Source: Axinella damicornis (taxonomy: Eukaryota > Porifera > Demospongiae > Axinellida > Axinellidae). From it: a DNA stretch of 64,000 bases. The position numbers and the translations under genes were made by a program. Within the stretch, counting starts at the first letter, position 1. Every line of letters starts with the position of its first letter. Positions 50,332-60,822 of this stretch are shown here, piece after piece. The notes below the pieces were generated by a model. That model was given only the letters and a program-made list of their open reading frames with translations, was not told the origin of the DNA and did no database searches. The DNA is taken from positions 12,699,671 through 12,763,670 of the forward strand of contig OZ007509.1 in assembly GCA_963931865.1 (NCBI GenBank), given 5' to 3'.

Positions 50332-50677
50332 CAAGAGTTCATAACAATAAGAGTGTGCAACTGCCATATGGGTTCCACTACCGCCATCTCTGCAGTATGA
50401 CGTAGGCAATCAGTGTAGTCTGCATGTACATGTACAGAAGGCTGTGTAAACTCTGTTGTATTCATAGTTTCACACAGGAGCAGGAGCATGCAGCTGCTAC
50501 TGACTGCAGTGGTGAAGTAGCAGCATGCCCCTATGTGTGAAATTATGATTACTACAGAGTTTACACAGCCTTATGTACATGTACATGTTGACCACACTGA
50601 TTGCCTACGGCATACTGTGAGATGGTGGTAGTTGAACCCATATGGCAGTTGCACACTCTTATTGTTATGAACTCTTG
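50332..50677. mobile_element. 346-bp inverted-repeat element with 7-bp TSD
   Basis: ATATGAC flanks both sides (50325-50331 and 50678-50684). The arms start CAAGAGTTCATAACAATAAG and stay inverted for about 165 bp (for example GCCATATGGGTTC, AGGCTGTGTAAACTCTG). No ORF. The minimal relative is at 36332-36356. Confidence 0.9.
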
Positions 50678-50731
50678 ATATGACATAGCATTATTAATGT
50701 GATAACATGCATGTGTGTAATTTGTCCCCAG

Positions 50732-50833
50732 ACTTCAGGCAGGGGTGCTATATTTTATGGAGCAGAAAAGGGTCACCTTGAGATCGTGAAGCTCCTGGTC
50801 CAGGATGGAGCCAATCTCAGCCTCAAAGACAAG
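50732..50833 (+). CDS. Ankyrin repeat exon 10
   Basis: It has 34 codons, phase 0 (TTTGTCCCCAG / GTATCA). It reads TSGRGAIFYGAEKGHLEIVK then LLVQDGANLSLKDK. Confidence 0.82.
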
Positions 50834-51037
50834 GTATCACCTGGGTAGTCTGATGAGTTGTCAGACCTTTCCTCAACTTGTGGTACAATTAGTAATCCAA
50901 AAATGGAAAGAGAGAGGCCTTAGAAGGAGACTTTAGTGGTGATATCTCCTGATCACAACCTGTTGCTAGTTGAATGGAAACTACATGAATATAGGAGAAT
51001 GGAACTACATCCACACACCTGCACATGAATCATTCAG

Positions 51038-51139
51038 GATGGTGTAACTGCTGATGAAGTGGCGGAGGTACATGGTCATCAGGCCATTTGTGATGAGTTG
51101 AGGAAGAATGTACGTGCTGATCGTATGCCACTCAGTAAG
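51038..51139 (+). CDS. Ankyrin repeat exon 11 (capping)
   Basis: It has 34 codons, phase 0 (AATCATTCAG / GTGAGC). It reads DGVTADEVAEVHGHQAICDE then LRKNVRADRMPLSK, a degenerate last repeat running into a basic tail. Confidence 0.75.
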
Positions 51140-51630
51140 GTGAGCCCTGAAGTGCAGATGAGCTATTTCATAGGGCCAATGTGCATGGACTTGGCCTGGC
51201 TTGACAGTTTGGCCGGGCATTGAACCAAATTACAGTAATTTTATTACTTTGACCTAAGATAATGGTGGCATCAGTGTGAGAGAAGCTACTCCTAATAATT
51301 TTTGCCTCATAGTGAGTGCTGAGCCTTATATTCCTTGTGGCCTTATTATATCGAAACTGTAAACTGAAGGGAATGTGTTTTCATGCATGAAGGGAATGTG
51401 TTTTCATGCATGCAGAGTAGAGTTGATCAGGCAGTAACTAAACACTAATTTGGGGACCCCCATGCATCATACAGTTCATGCATGCACCCTACAGTTCCAC
51501 GTACGTATAATACTCTCTTCTGCGAATATTGGAAACAGTTTAACTTGCATGCATCATGGACCACTTTAAGTCCATAATGAGTTCAAGACAACCCCAACGC
51601 ATGAACAGTGTACCAAAACAAAGAGCACAC

Positions 51631-52028
51631 AATAGACCTTATGCAATTGACGTCACAGCCTGTTATCTGCCCACAATCTTTCCATATTAAGGCTCCATGC
51701 AAGAAGATGGTACGTTCTATGGTGATTGCAGAAATGCGCTCAGCTGGACAACTGTCTTTCAAGTATGTTAACGTTCGCTATTAGGTAGTTAGCATACCTG
51801 CTACGTTCAGGCTGATCCTAGCCTCGTTCCCAGGCCTGGGAACGAGGCTAGGCTGATCCCTGTGCAGATTGCAAGAAGCAGACAAAACTCCGTTTTTTGC
51901 CGTACTAGCAATATTATTCTTACCGCTCCAAATGGCTGCCGGCGTCACGTGCACTTAATTTTAATGAAATTCATGGCTGCCTGTATTACGTGCACTCGAT
52001 ATTGTGACGTAATTGCATAAGGTCTATT
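51631..52028. mobile_element. Inverted-repeat element, AATAGACCTTATGCAATT ends
   Basis: AATAGACCTTATGCAATTGA at the left is mirrored by AATTGCATAAGGTCTATT at the right. No clear target duplication. The 32-bp foldback at 51819-51850 sits inside it. Confidence 0.7.
51819..51850. repeat. 32-bp foldback made only of its two ends, 9-bp TSD
   Basis: TAGCCTCGTTCCCAGG is followed at once by its exact inverse. GGCTGATCC flanks both sides (51810-51818 and 51851-51859). Confidence 0.92.
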
Positions 52029-52066
52029 ATATCAACTGACTTAGTGAACATCACTACGTATACCAG

Positions 52067-52156
52067 GTAGCAGCAGCGATAAATGTTGCAATTGGTGGTG
52101 ATGTCACTACAATTGATGGTGAAGGTCACTACACAGATATCACTACCAGGGGGTGA
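52067..52156 (+). CDS. Possible alternative terminal exon
   Basis: After TATACCAG a phase-0 frame reads VAAAINVAIGGDVTTIDGEG then HYTDITTRG and stops at TGA. It would end the ankyrin protein soon after exon 11. The acceptor lacks a pyrimidine tract and no family is recognised, so this is weak. Confidence 0.25.
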   Translation, partial: VAAAINVAIGGDVTTIDGEGHYTDITTRG

Positions 52157-53624
52157 TGTTTACTATAGTCAGTTTATAGAGGTTACTATAATTATACCAT
52201 GCACTTGCTCACATTTACTCAACTGCTTTGGCCAGGTTTTCTCACAACTTGTTTCCTACAATAAGAGTATAGCCAAATGAGAAGCCCTACATAGTTTTAA
52301 GGGGCAATTGTCAAAATGGAGAATTGAAAGTGAAGATGAAGTCCACACACTTATTTCTGCTGAGGTTGAGAAGTGACTCTTTATTTCAAAATTGCACAGC
52401 CATAGCTACAGTCCAATTGGGTCACTATAGGAAGTTTTCTCTCCTGGGACCACAACTCTAAATGCTACAATTGCATTTGTACCATAGTGGGTGGGCATTT
52501 GAAAGGCACTGCTACACTACTGTCGACAAATCCTTTGAAGCCCAATATAATATTATATACCCTAGGGTATATCAATATACCCTGAGCGTTGCTAGGCAGC
52601 TGTTGACACTATGGTACAAGTCAGCTGTACCATGGCTTTGCTAGGGTACTCTGTACCATTAAGGACTGGGACCTGCTAGATCAGAGACATTTTTGTGTTG
52701 TGTTTGCAAGGTTATTGTGCTCCACTGGAACTACACATCGAAGTTGAATGTCACTTTTGGGTTAGCCCCACCCCTCTTGCGTCCAATGATGTCACTACCG
52801 GCCACGCCCAAACAATCTATCCTGCAATATGGCTTCCATAGCAAACCCGCTAGGCAATGACAAATGCTAGAATACGGCAACTTAAAACCCTATGAACCAC
52901 CGTGATTTCGTCACAGCATGGAGAGCTAGAAGCCTGCTACATTTTAAGCCTAGCGATTGTTGATAGCTGGTATAGGTAGAAAGATATGGCTGATAATCAT
53001 GCTAGTAGGGCAGCACTACTCAGATGAACTTACCTCTAGATCACTCCAGCAAAGATCAATTAACAATCGCTAGGGTGAATAGCTTTATCTACTCGGCAGG
53101 CATACGATGGGCCACACTAGAGCCGTCAGAACCCTGATTTACGTTGCCGTATAACGCACCAACTACGCAATGGTATATCTGTGCGGCCATTCTCAGCAAC
53201 TGGGCGTGGGAGGAGCACTCATCATGTGACATGCAGTCGAAAACACGTGCATACAATAGCATCTGTTAAACTGTGCACGCGAACAACAGCACAGTAGTGG
53301 ACTTTCATAGCAATACTGCCAATAGCGGTCTTTGCTTCACTCCGTCTGACTCGTACAGATCCAGCAAAAGCGCTGCAAATAGTACTGTACTGATTTTGCC
53401 ATGCAACTATGCGCGTGACTATCACAACGTTTGGCCAACGCCTACTTGTAAATAATTCTATTACGGTCTATGAATAATTTTATTGCGGTTACTACGAGAG
53501 GCGTGCGCAGCCAAGCAAGGTCCCATTCCTTAACAGACGTGAGTATATATACGAGATTTGTATTTTGTATCCTTCGCCCTCTGAATCGAATACATTAAAC
53601 TGCACTCAGGTTACAAATCTCATA

Positions 53625-55132
53625 CAGTGCTCCCAGCAAAGAGAGTACATTTTTTTCTTTGAGAAAATTGTGTATAACTTCAAACAGACATCATCTATGT
53701 TCAAAATAAGTTGATAGAAATGTACCATAACCATTTTGTGACCAATCACAAAAAAATAATTAAGTCACATGACATTCCAACAGAGCTATATCTCCACATG
53801 TCAACTGAGTACGCAAAATACTTTAGGGTCGGCATTTCCCTAAACCTAGGAGTTAAGATCTGAAACTTGATGCACGTGTAGTGACCCAAGTGGAGCAGGT
53901 TTTAAGCCCCTTTTGAATCCTTAATTCTGTTGCCCTGAGAGAGCAGAGATGTTAAAGCAGTTCCGGAGGGGCCTGTACTTTAGGGTCAGCATTCACACAA
54001 ACATGGTAGTTAAGAGCTGATTTTTTTTGGAGAGGTCATGCTTATGCTGTAGTATGTCTGGCCCAAGTTTAAAATCCTAACCCCTTACAAATCCTGAGAT
54101 GTTGCCCCTTTTGTTCAATTTTGTAAATTTAATCAAAAATCTGACCTTTGACCCCTGGTTTTTCTATTTAATCATATAGTGATAACAAGTATAACTCACC
54201 ACTCGTGAAATTACAAACCTTACTCGTGCAATTAGTATATGTAATAGGATGGTCCACTGTGGTATTTGGGATTAATAGCACGAGCAATGCAGTCAGGAAG
54301 TGTAAAATAGCACGAGGCGAAGCCGAGTGCTATTTACTTCCTGACTGCATTGCGAGTGCTATTAATCACAAATACCACAGTAGACCATCCTATCACAGAT
54401 TAATCCTACATCTTAGCTAGCTACATCACAGTGGTTTTCTTAGTGTTGCTGTTGGATGCGTTGGTGGAACTTGGAGCGTCCTCGACACGCAGCAGGCACG
54501 GTTGGTAGCAAGCACTAGCGAGCGACTCAGGCCACGGTCACGGCATGGCACGAGCGTCGCTCACGCAATAGGCGTGGCTGTGGTTGTCGGTCCTGGTTCG
54601 GTACAGGTTTGGAACCAGACCGTAGCTACATCTCAACAGCGCGTGCGAGCAGCTCGTCTACGGTGTATCCGCTCGTGAAACTTACTTTGGAGGCAGTCGC
54701 TTTCTCCGCTTCAGCCGTGCTCCCTTTTTCAACCCTACAACTGAAGGTAAGCTGTATAGGCTGCCTAGCAACCAGGTTCTGCAACAGCGTTACTAAGCGA
54801 AGTATTCGCCAATCAGCTTTCTATTACAGCAGTACCTCGAGAAAAAAGTGTAATACCAATCTGATTGGTTAACCAAGTGGTATATCAGATTAATGCGTAC
54901 CGTCTAGTATAGAACTATTATATTGTAGGTTTTATAGATGTAGGATTAATTCCCAAATTGCACTCCAAATCATGCTATTACATATACGAATTTATATGGG
55001 AAAATTTTTTTTTTTGGAAATCCAGTCCAAAGGGGTTCTCAGGTGGTTTTATGGTGATTTGAGTGTGAAAAACTGGTTGTAACTTCGAAAATCAAAATTT
55101 CCAAAAATGTACTCTCTTTGCTGGGAGCACTG
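53625..55132. mobile_element. 1.5-kb DNA element, CAGTGCTCCCAGCAAAGAGA ends, TA target
   Basis: Thirty-base inverted ends are flanked by TA on each side, as for Tc1/mariner-type elements. No transposase frame survives. Nested inside is a palindrome (about 54242-54392; GGATGGTCCACTGTGGTATT mirrored) and a further inverted pair, TTAATCCTACATC ... GATGTAGGATTAA (54404-54953). Confidence 0.82.
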
Positions 55133-55243
55133 TACACCCTAGCAAGCCATCCCATGGTACATGTACAACTATTATGTACCTACCGTCGCAAGTACAGATC
55201 CTACACTCAGTATCTTCCCCCTCCCCCGGCCCCTTGCATACAG

Positions 55244-55402
55244 GCTGTTCGTGACCGTGTGCTGGCAACTGGCCAGTTCTTGAGGGCTCTCTACAAGAGG
55301 CTGGAGGAGAAGATCTTCAGGACACAGAAGAAGGAACTGGCCAGGAGGACCCAGGGTCTTGACCCAGAGATCACCCTCCACAGCACTCCCGGGAGGAAGG
55401 AG
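55244..55402 (+). CDS. Basic helical exon, probably downstream part of the death/ankyrin gene
   Basis: It lies between CCTTGCATACAG and a GTAAGG donor, with 53 codons, phase 0. It reads AVRDRVLATGQFLRALYKRL, EEKIFRTQKKELARRTQGLD, then PEITLHSTPGRKE. It is predicted helical and strongly basic. Phase and strand fit the ankyrin gene, but no sequence link proves membership. I do not recognise the family. A following exon must exist and is not found. Confidence 0.55.
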
Positions 55403-55955
55403 GTAAGGGATCCCCAGGGACACATACTACATGACAGGCCAAGATCTGCTCACTAAAGTACTGGACCTCGTGTCACTCATAAATTGTTGTATCCATGCAA
55501 AACTCTTCTTTTGTATACAGTACACACAGTGTCGTTGTATCATTATCTCGGTAGAAATTAATGAGTTGACTATGCCCGCAAACTTACACTCAAATTGTAC
55601 AATGCACTCATGATACATTATTTTATTGGTTGTTGGTTCAAAGTTTTTGAGCCCTTTCTACCTCAAGTCTGCTGCCTGATCTTCGCACAACCTCCTCCAC
55701 ACAAAACAGGAATTGTACATCAGTCAAAACACTAAAGTTTTGTGAGTAAATGGAACCTACGAGACTAAAGCTGCTGCTCTCGATTGCGTCCGCTTCGGCT
55801 GCTGCTCCCGATTGTGTCCGCTTCAACTGCTGCTCCCCGATTGCATCCTCTTGTAGACTCACCTGTTCTGGAAGATTCCTGCCCATACACAATGTTTTCT
55901 AGTCTAGTCCTGCCCCACAAACATCCCACGTCCATCGCGCGTGTGCATGCACGCA

Positions 55956-55961
<6 letters not shown>

Positions 55962-56004
<43 letters not shown>
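55962..56004 (+). repeat. (CA)n microsatellite
   Basis: It is about 21 uninterrupted CA units preceded by ACGCACACACATA. Confidence 0.95.
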
Positions 56005-56006
<2 letters not shown>

Positions 56007-56451
56007 GGAGATGGGTGATAGGATGAAAATTGCATGGCCTGTGAAACTCCAGGTGGGCAGCCATTTTCTCTTGTGTTAAGCGTAAATGGACTTAGAAAAC
56101 AGTCAGGCCGTGTAAAAGCACTTTATGGTAGTGTGAGCAGTAAGATACAAGTAATCAAAAACATTTAAAAATGTAACAGGATGTATGGATACCAGAATGG
56201 CAAAAAGTAAGGAAACAAGGTAGGGATGATCACACAAAACAGTGAAGTATACAACCCAGCTACAGAGATCTTTTTCCATAATTATACGTGTATAATGAAG
56301 AAAGATATGTACGTGGAACCTGTCTACCAGTAGTGAAGGCAGCCACCTCTCTATTATGGTCAGTACTGCTGGAATTGTAGGCATGCTCCGTGTAAAGAAA
56401 ATCCACAATATCTCTGGAAAGAATAATGATAGGGTGTATGGTGGTATGATA

Positions 56452-56780
56452 TAGCCTTGTTCCCAGGCACCTCCCAGCTTTCCGTTGCTTGCAGTATGGT
56501 TAAGCAGGAGAGGGTTGTCAGGGTAGAAATTAATGTTGGCGGACTGGGGCTCATAACATTGAAGGTACTAGGTAACATACCACACATATCTAGCTAGTGG
56601 GGGCCAACCATCATACACACCAAGCATTGAACATGTAGATGGTAGAATAACATGAATTCTCGATCTGAAAATTTTGCCATTTGTTGGTTGCTTAATGCTC
56701 ACGTTAGGATTCAGGAAATGTACCAGGATCTCTGTACTGCAAGCGAAGAAAAGGTGGGCGGGGGCCTGGGAACGAGGCTA
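56452..56780. repeat. 329-bp foldback, TAGCCTTGTTCCCAGGC ends
   Basis: Ends TAGCCTTGTTCCCAGGC and GCCTGGGAACGAGGCTA. Flanks GGTATGATA (56443-56451) and GCTGTGATA (56781-56789) agree at 7 of 9 positions. The paralogous site 17502-17510 (GGTGTGATA) is empty. Confidence 0.82.
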
Positions 56781-56984
56781 GCTGTGATATCCGATTACTC
56801 CTCAACAGGCCACACCCATTGCCCTACCCAAAGCCGTGTCCACTCATTATATGCATTTGTAGCCGAGTGCTTTTAGTGTTATCCCGTGGCTTGCAGTTGG
56901 AGAAGCCATTAGAAAGCCAGCTGATCCTGGCTGCTCTGCTGTGGCTCTGTCCTCTTGTGGTACTGAGTGCTGGTGGCAGCCACC

Positions 56985-57290
56985 TAATGGGGTGGCTGAT
57001 TGAACATTGGACTGCTTATCACAAGGTCGCTGGTTCATCTCCCACCATGGTATAGGAGGTTTCTTTCTGTCTTGGGAGTCTACTTAGTCTCAGTCCCAGA
57101 CCCAAAGTTAAACCAACCCCAGCGCGGATCGCTTCCAGTAGCGTGATACTGGAAGCGATCCGCGCTGGGGTTGGTTTGGGTCTGGGGCCAAGACTAGAGT
57201 CTACTCAGCTCTACCCTAGAAAATGAATAGGTGTTGTCTCGAAAGTAAAGTAGTTTACACCATATCCTTCGCAGGGGATGTAAAGCTGTT
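56985..57290 (+). repeat. Possible tRNA-derived SINE
   Basis: TGGCTGATTGAACATTGGAC, then GCTTATCACAAGGTCGCTGG then TTCATCTCCCACC, looks like a tRNA with an A-box-like start and a B box (GGTTCATCTCC, 57032-57042). In duplication copy 1 the head part is missing and only the body after TCCCACCATGG remains. A foldback (57085-57196) has landed in the body. Confidence 0.35.
57085..57196. repeat. 112-bp foldback, TAGTCTCAGTCCCAGACCC ends, 9-bp TSD
   Basis: GAGTCTACT flanks both sides (57076-57084 and 57197-57205). The stem continues through AACCAACCCCAGCGCGGATC. The single-copy empty site is at about 17610 in duplication copy 1. Confidence 0.92.
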
Positions 57291-57459
57291 GTTCCCATGG
57301 TACCTGTTAGTGCTAGCATTTGATTATCTGGTCTCCTCATTAGCCACTCTACATGATGGTTTCTCTTGCAAAGAAAGGATGGAACGCCAGCTGCTGTAAT
57401 AATGAAGGGTTGTGCATGTTCCTGAGTGAAAGGCGTAACTGTGTCCTCTTTCTCTGTAG

Positions 57460-57657
57460 GTTGACTCATCACACCACCTGGCAAGGAGTGCTCTTACTGG
57501 ACGCGATGAATATCAGATACTGTATCTGGTTGGATATCCTGAAGGACCTGAACAAGCCAGTTATGAGACACTTTACTTTGGTTTGTTGTGTGGTTTTCTA
57601 GGCAGTAGTCAACCATTTGCTTTTCCATTTCCATTCCAACCAGTGTTTTATGAATAG
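57460..57657 (+). CDS. Paralog of the YxxL terminal exon
   Basis: It has the same acceptor (TTTCTCTGTAG). It reads VDSSHHLARSALTGRDEYQI then LYLVGYPEGPEQASYETLYF, like the exon at 17823. The end differs: the stop of the first copy is replaced and the frame continues 20 more codons (Phe/Pro-rich) to a TAG at 57655. Whether the exon really ends at a GT within CTTTG-GTTTG is uncertain. Both tyrosine motifs persist as YQIL and YETL. Gene and family unknown. Confidence 0.45.
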   Translation, partial: VDSSHHLARSALTGRDEYQILYLVGYPEGPEQASYETLYFGLLCGFLGSSQPFAFPFPFQPVFYE

Positions 57658-58649
57658 TTTGTCATGATATTCATTCCCATCAGTGGTGCTGTACAGCAAA
57701 GGAGTAATTAGCAATACTGTTACTTAACAGACATTAGCAAGAAGGTGTGGTCTCCATCTTGTGCCCAGCCATCCAGTGGTCGTGGACATCTGGGCATGAG
57801 ACTGGACATCTGGGCATGAGATTGGACATCTGGGTATGAGACTGGACATCTGGGCATGAGATTGGACATCGAGACTGGACATCTGGACATGAGACTGGAC
57901 ATCTGGGTATGAGATTGGACATCTGGTCATGAGACTAGTGGACATGGATGTCAGCTAGGGCATGAGACTAAAGGTGCATGGTGTAAAATATAAGTAACGC
58001 ACTGTGATGATTGAGTGCATAATGTTGAAGAATAATAACAGTCCCTCAGTAATTAATCCCTCCACCTGATAAAAGCACAAAATGTATAATTATGTTCACT
58101 GCTCATGCCTGATTGCAACCATGCAATTTGTTCTGTTTTGTTACGCTGCTGAGTTCAAGCTCATTATTTTAGTAATTTTAGTAGTGACTACTTCGACTCT
58201 AACGACTGTATACTGTGCCTAACCTGACCAGCATTATCATTATGCACGTGTCATATTGAGATGTGTGCACAGTGCATGAGCACGTGTTGAACAACTGCAT
58301 GGAGGTCTGTTGGAAACCTCAGTGGCAGCTACTTGGACACGGTAGGTTTGTAAATCTAGTCAACGATACGGACTGAGTTTTCAATGAGTTTCTAGAATGG
58401 CATGTTCTCATAAATTATTTACGCACTCCTGATGCAGGATTCTGTATGACTGTATAACCGGTGGTTAGTAACTGTTGCACAACTGCAGATCAATGTACAA
58501 CCATCATGTTGCCATTGATTGCAGCACACTGCTTGCTGCATATCCTGCAAATAAAGAATAAACTAGTACATTTGTGTAAATGACCAGTCACAATTGAAAG
58601 TTGATCAACAGTGTAAGTAAAATTAATGTGAAGAGCGTTCATAATTATT
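57658..58649. other. 3' flank with a minisatellite
   Basis: Apart from the 20-bp tandem repeat at 57782-57935 nothing is recognised. Confidence 0.45.
57782..57935 (+). repeat. 20-bp minisatellite, about 7-8 units
   Basis: The unit is CTGGACATCTGGGCATGAGA with C/T-start variants and one shortened unit (ATTGGACATCGAGA). Frames through it give a repeated PDVQSHAQMS peptide without other support. Confidence 0.92.
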
Positions 58650-58806
58650 ATTGCTTATCTTCTGGCAATCCCATTAATAGAATTCAATCTGCCGGGCCTA
58701 TACTCGTGCATGGGTCTCTCAAAGCCTCCACCAGTCTCCTCCATGTTGGGATTCCATCTTTCTGCACCTGATCCACTCTCTGCAGCCACGTACCCAGCTA
58801 GCATAT
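58650..58806 (-). pseudogene. Broken copy of the death-domain exon
   Basis: It is homologous to 18608-18790 on the minus strand. Shared text includes TGGGTCTCTCAAAGC and CCACCAGTCTCCTCCATGTT. An 8-bp loss near the stop, a replaced stretch (ATTAATAGAATTCAATCTG) and small indels near ACGTACCCAGCTAGC destroy the frame. The 5' half of the exon is missing. Confidence 0.75.
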
Positions 58807-58837
58807 CTGCACATGCATGGCTGCTAAGAAATGACAT

Positions 58838-58960
58838 CATGGGATGTAGCGATCGATACCAGAACAGCAAAAACTATAAAGCAATTGAGGTATGATCCCA
58901 TAAAACATACAAATCCCTACATAATTCGTATTATGGGATCTGTAGGGGGGTGACTTATCT
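58838..58960. repeat. Diverged copy of the TGTAGGGATA palindromic MITE
   Basis: GGGATGTAGCGATCGATACC, CAGAACAGCAAAAACT and ATGATCCCATAAAA fold against ATTATGGGATC. It marks the junction between duplications B and A copy 2. Confidence 0.5.
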
Positions 58961-60302
58961 AGCATTGGATCTGTGTTCCCATGCTGTGCCATTCAGTACC
59001 AGGGAACTACACAGACCCACACTTGGATGAGAACATGCCCATGTGGATCAGAGCCTGAATTTGTGTCTGCTGGAGTGCATGAGTGGAAAGATCATGTGGC
59101 GAACCCATAATATTATGAATTTAATGGCAGGCAGTTTCTGAGTGGTATCACAGCATTAGCTAGACAGTAGATGAGTAGATACTTTTGAGCAAAAGAAGCC
59201 TACAGCATTTGCAACCTGCAAACTAACCTCGTGGACACCAACAACACTTCAGGCCCTCATGCATTTAGAAGACAGTGTAATCCCTCCCAAGCCACTGTAA
59301 ACTGTGTGGTTCCGATGTAACATGATGACCATTTGGATGTAACTTGGGTTGGGTTTTAATGTGTGGTGATAAATTGCACATACGTACATATGCAGCAAGT
59401 CAAGGGTTCAATTTCTGGGAGAGAGTACTGTTACACAGACAGCTGGAGCTAGAACACTCAGGCATGCTGACAATAATTTGTGTGTTAGGAATTCATTGTC
59501 TTCTTCTGATGGCAAGTATAGAGAATAGAGTGTGCCTACAGTACTGCGGACTATTTTATACGTGTCCTATGTAGATTGATTGGATGAATGATAATCAAGT
59601 TGACTAGTTTGGAACCTGCCGAGTCAGGACTCCACTGAAACACTTTGAGCTATTGTTTCACTGTTGTACTGTGGTGTACTGACTAACACAATCAGTAAGG
59701 TCAAGAGTGCATAAATGGCAGGAGTCCCAGTTGTGTACTAAGCAACCTGGTTGCAGGTGTTGTTGGCATGGTTACCAGACTTTCCCTACTGCCTGTTTGT
59801 ACTGCAGCCACTGCTACTGTCGTGAATGGTGCTAGTCGGTTACACAACTCAGTGTCAGTAGTTCAATGGTTAATACACCTCAGAGCTGCATGTGAACATT
59901 GTATGCTAGTAGAGCATAACCACACCCAAAGAGGTGGAAGGGGATGTGGGAGGGGAGGGGCAGGTAGACCATGGCCATGCAAACCTGAAATGACCACCAT
60001 CGGCCACACCCACTCAAGTAATTTTCAATCACATTCTACAACAGGCTGTTGTGCAATTCAGTGCCACCTCAGAACCTGTTGTTCTGTTGTAGCTATTAGC
60101 ATAGCTCTTAGTTGTGCATTACAAATGGTTTTACACACTCTACTGCATTACTACTTATTACGGTAATCACTACTCAACTCAAAATTGTTCCCAGTGGATG
60201 ATAATTTTCTAAACTTGTACATAGCATATGGACTGCTACCTTGAGATCACTCAAAAATTCTCTATTTTAGAAGTTACAGCAAGAGAAAATTTAATTACTT
60301 AC

Positions 60303-60822
60303 CTTCTGTGACATCAAAGACATGGAACTCGTCAGTCCACCCTGTACCTGTATAATTGGCACTCTTGACGAACGATGATCCGGTCTGTATGGGTTGTGTG
60401 GGTTGACCGTATCCGCCTATGGTGGCTAGGTGGTGTGTGCCGAAGAAAACCATGCCACACCCACTCTTTGGCATGGGACCGTTACTTGGTATTTCCTTCC
60501 ACATGAGCGTGTTGGTGTCCAGTACGTGAAGGGAGTTGTGCCAAGATTTGCTATCATCACCAGCAAATGAATACAAGGAAGTTGAGTGTGCCACTGCTGC
60601 TCCGTTAACCAGTCCACGGGGTGGCACTCCTGTTGTATGGTGTTCCTGCCAGGTCTCCAGGTAGGGATCAAAGACATTCACAGTTGACTTCAGTTTGTCT
60701 TTCCCACCATGAAGAAAGTCTTGTGTGCGTCCACCCCACATGTACGACTTGTTCCCAATTTGGCCTGCATGGTGGTAGTATCTTGGGGATGGTTGATACC
60801 GGGAAGACAGAATGGAGGCCAT
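60303..60822 (-). CDS. Kelch-repeat protein, first coding exon, duplicate
   Basis: The ATG at 60822 (MASILSSRYQPSPRYYHHAG) opens 173 codons plus one base, ending at the same GTAAG donor as the copy at 2643-3165. The kelch blades are preserved (KSYMWGG, NVFDPYLETW, SLYSFAGDD, GMVFFGTHHLATIGG, FHVFDVTEG) and differences are substitutions plus small in-frame indels. The second exon found at 148-305 in the first locus has no copy downstream here. This may be a truncated gene, or it may use other 3' exons. A coding role is possible but unproven. Confidence 0.65.

Larger units (their letters stand above)
48534..50731 (+). other. Intron 9
   Basis: It has a foldback around 49277-49430 (AAGTACTGC...CGTGCACTAAATATTGCAC mirrored by GTGCAATATTTGTCGTAGTG). 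It also holds the GGGGCGAGC-end element at 49717-50321 and the element at 50332-50677. Confidence 0.55.
51140..55243 (+). other. Long intron 11
   Basis: It contains an inverted-repeat element (51631-52028) with a 32-bp foldback nested in it, a possible alternative exon (52067-52156) and a 1.5-kb element (53625-55132). From 52160 to 53620 nothing is recognised. Confidence 0.5.
34779..55402 (+). other. Gene model: death-fold plus ankyrin-repeat protein (span)
   Basis: Eleven or twelve exons on the plus strand chain without a phase conflict: 34776-35133, 35232-36148, 37238-37354, 38290-38388, 40593-40691, 43377-43475, 44547-44645, 47135-47233, 48435-48533, 50732-50833, 51038-51139 and probably 55244-55402. 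This makes about 780 residues. All junctions after exon two are phase 0. Death-fold plus ankyrin proteins act as cytosolic scaffolds in innate or apoptotic signalling; that role here is inference. The C-terminus is not fixed: either 55244-55402 and further exons, or an alternative end at 52067. Confidence 0.7.
55403..57459. other. Repeat-rich spacer
   Basis: It holds a (CA)n tract, a dispersed repeat shared with 11.74-11.93 kb, one arm of the TGTAGGGATA MITE (56145-56305) and the start of duplication B copy 2 (56310). It also contains two foldback insertions and a possible SINE. No exon is recognised. Confidence 0.5.
56310..58806 (+). repeat. Segmental duplication B, copy 2
   Basis: It corresponds to 17350-18800. 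It gained foldbacks at 56452-56780 and 57085-57196 and a minisatellite at 57782-57935. Its death-domain exon is broken. Confidence 0.75.

Noticed and set aside
57782..57935. Regular short repeats as a CRISPR array
   Set aside because: The units are contiguous 20-bp minisatellite copies without spacers, in a eukaryotic context.
59850..59900. tRNA-like text (AGTTCAATGGTTAATACACC)
   Set aside because: No cloverleaf or B box could be completed; the homologous stretch near 1813 is no better.
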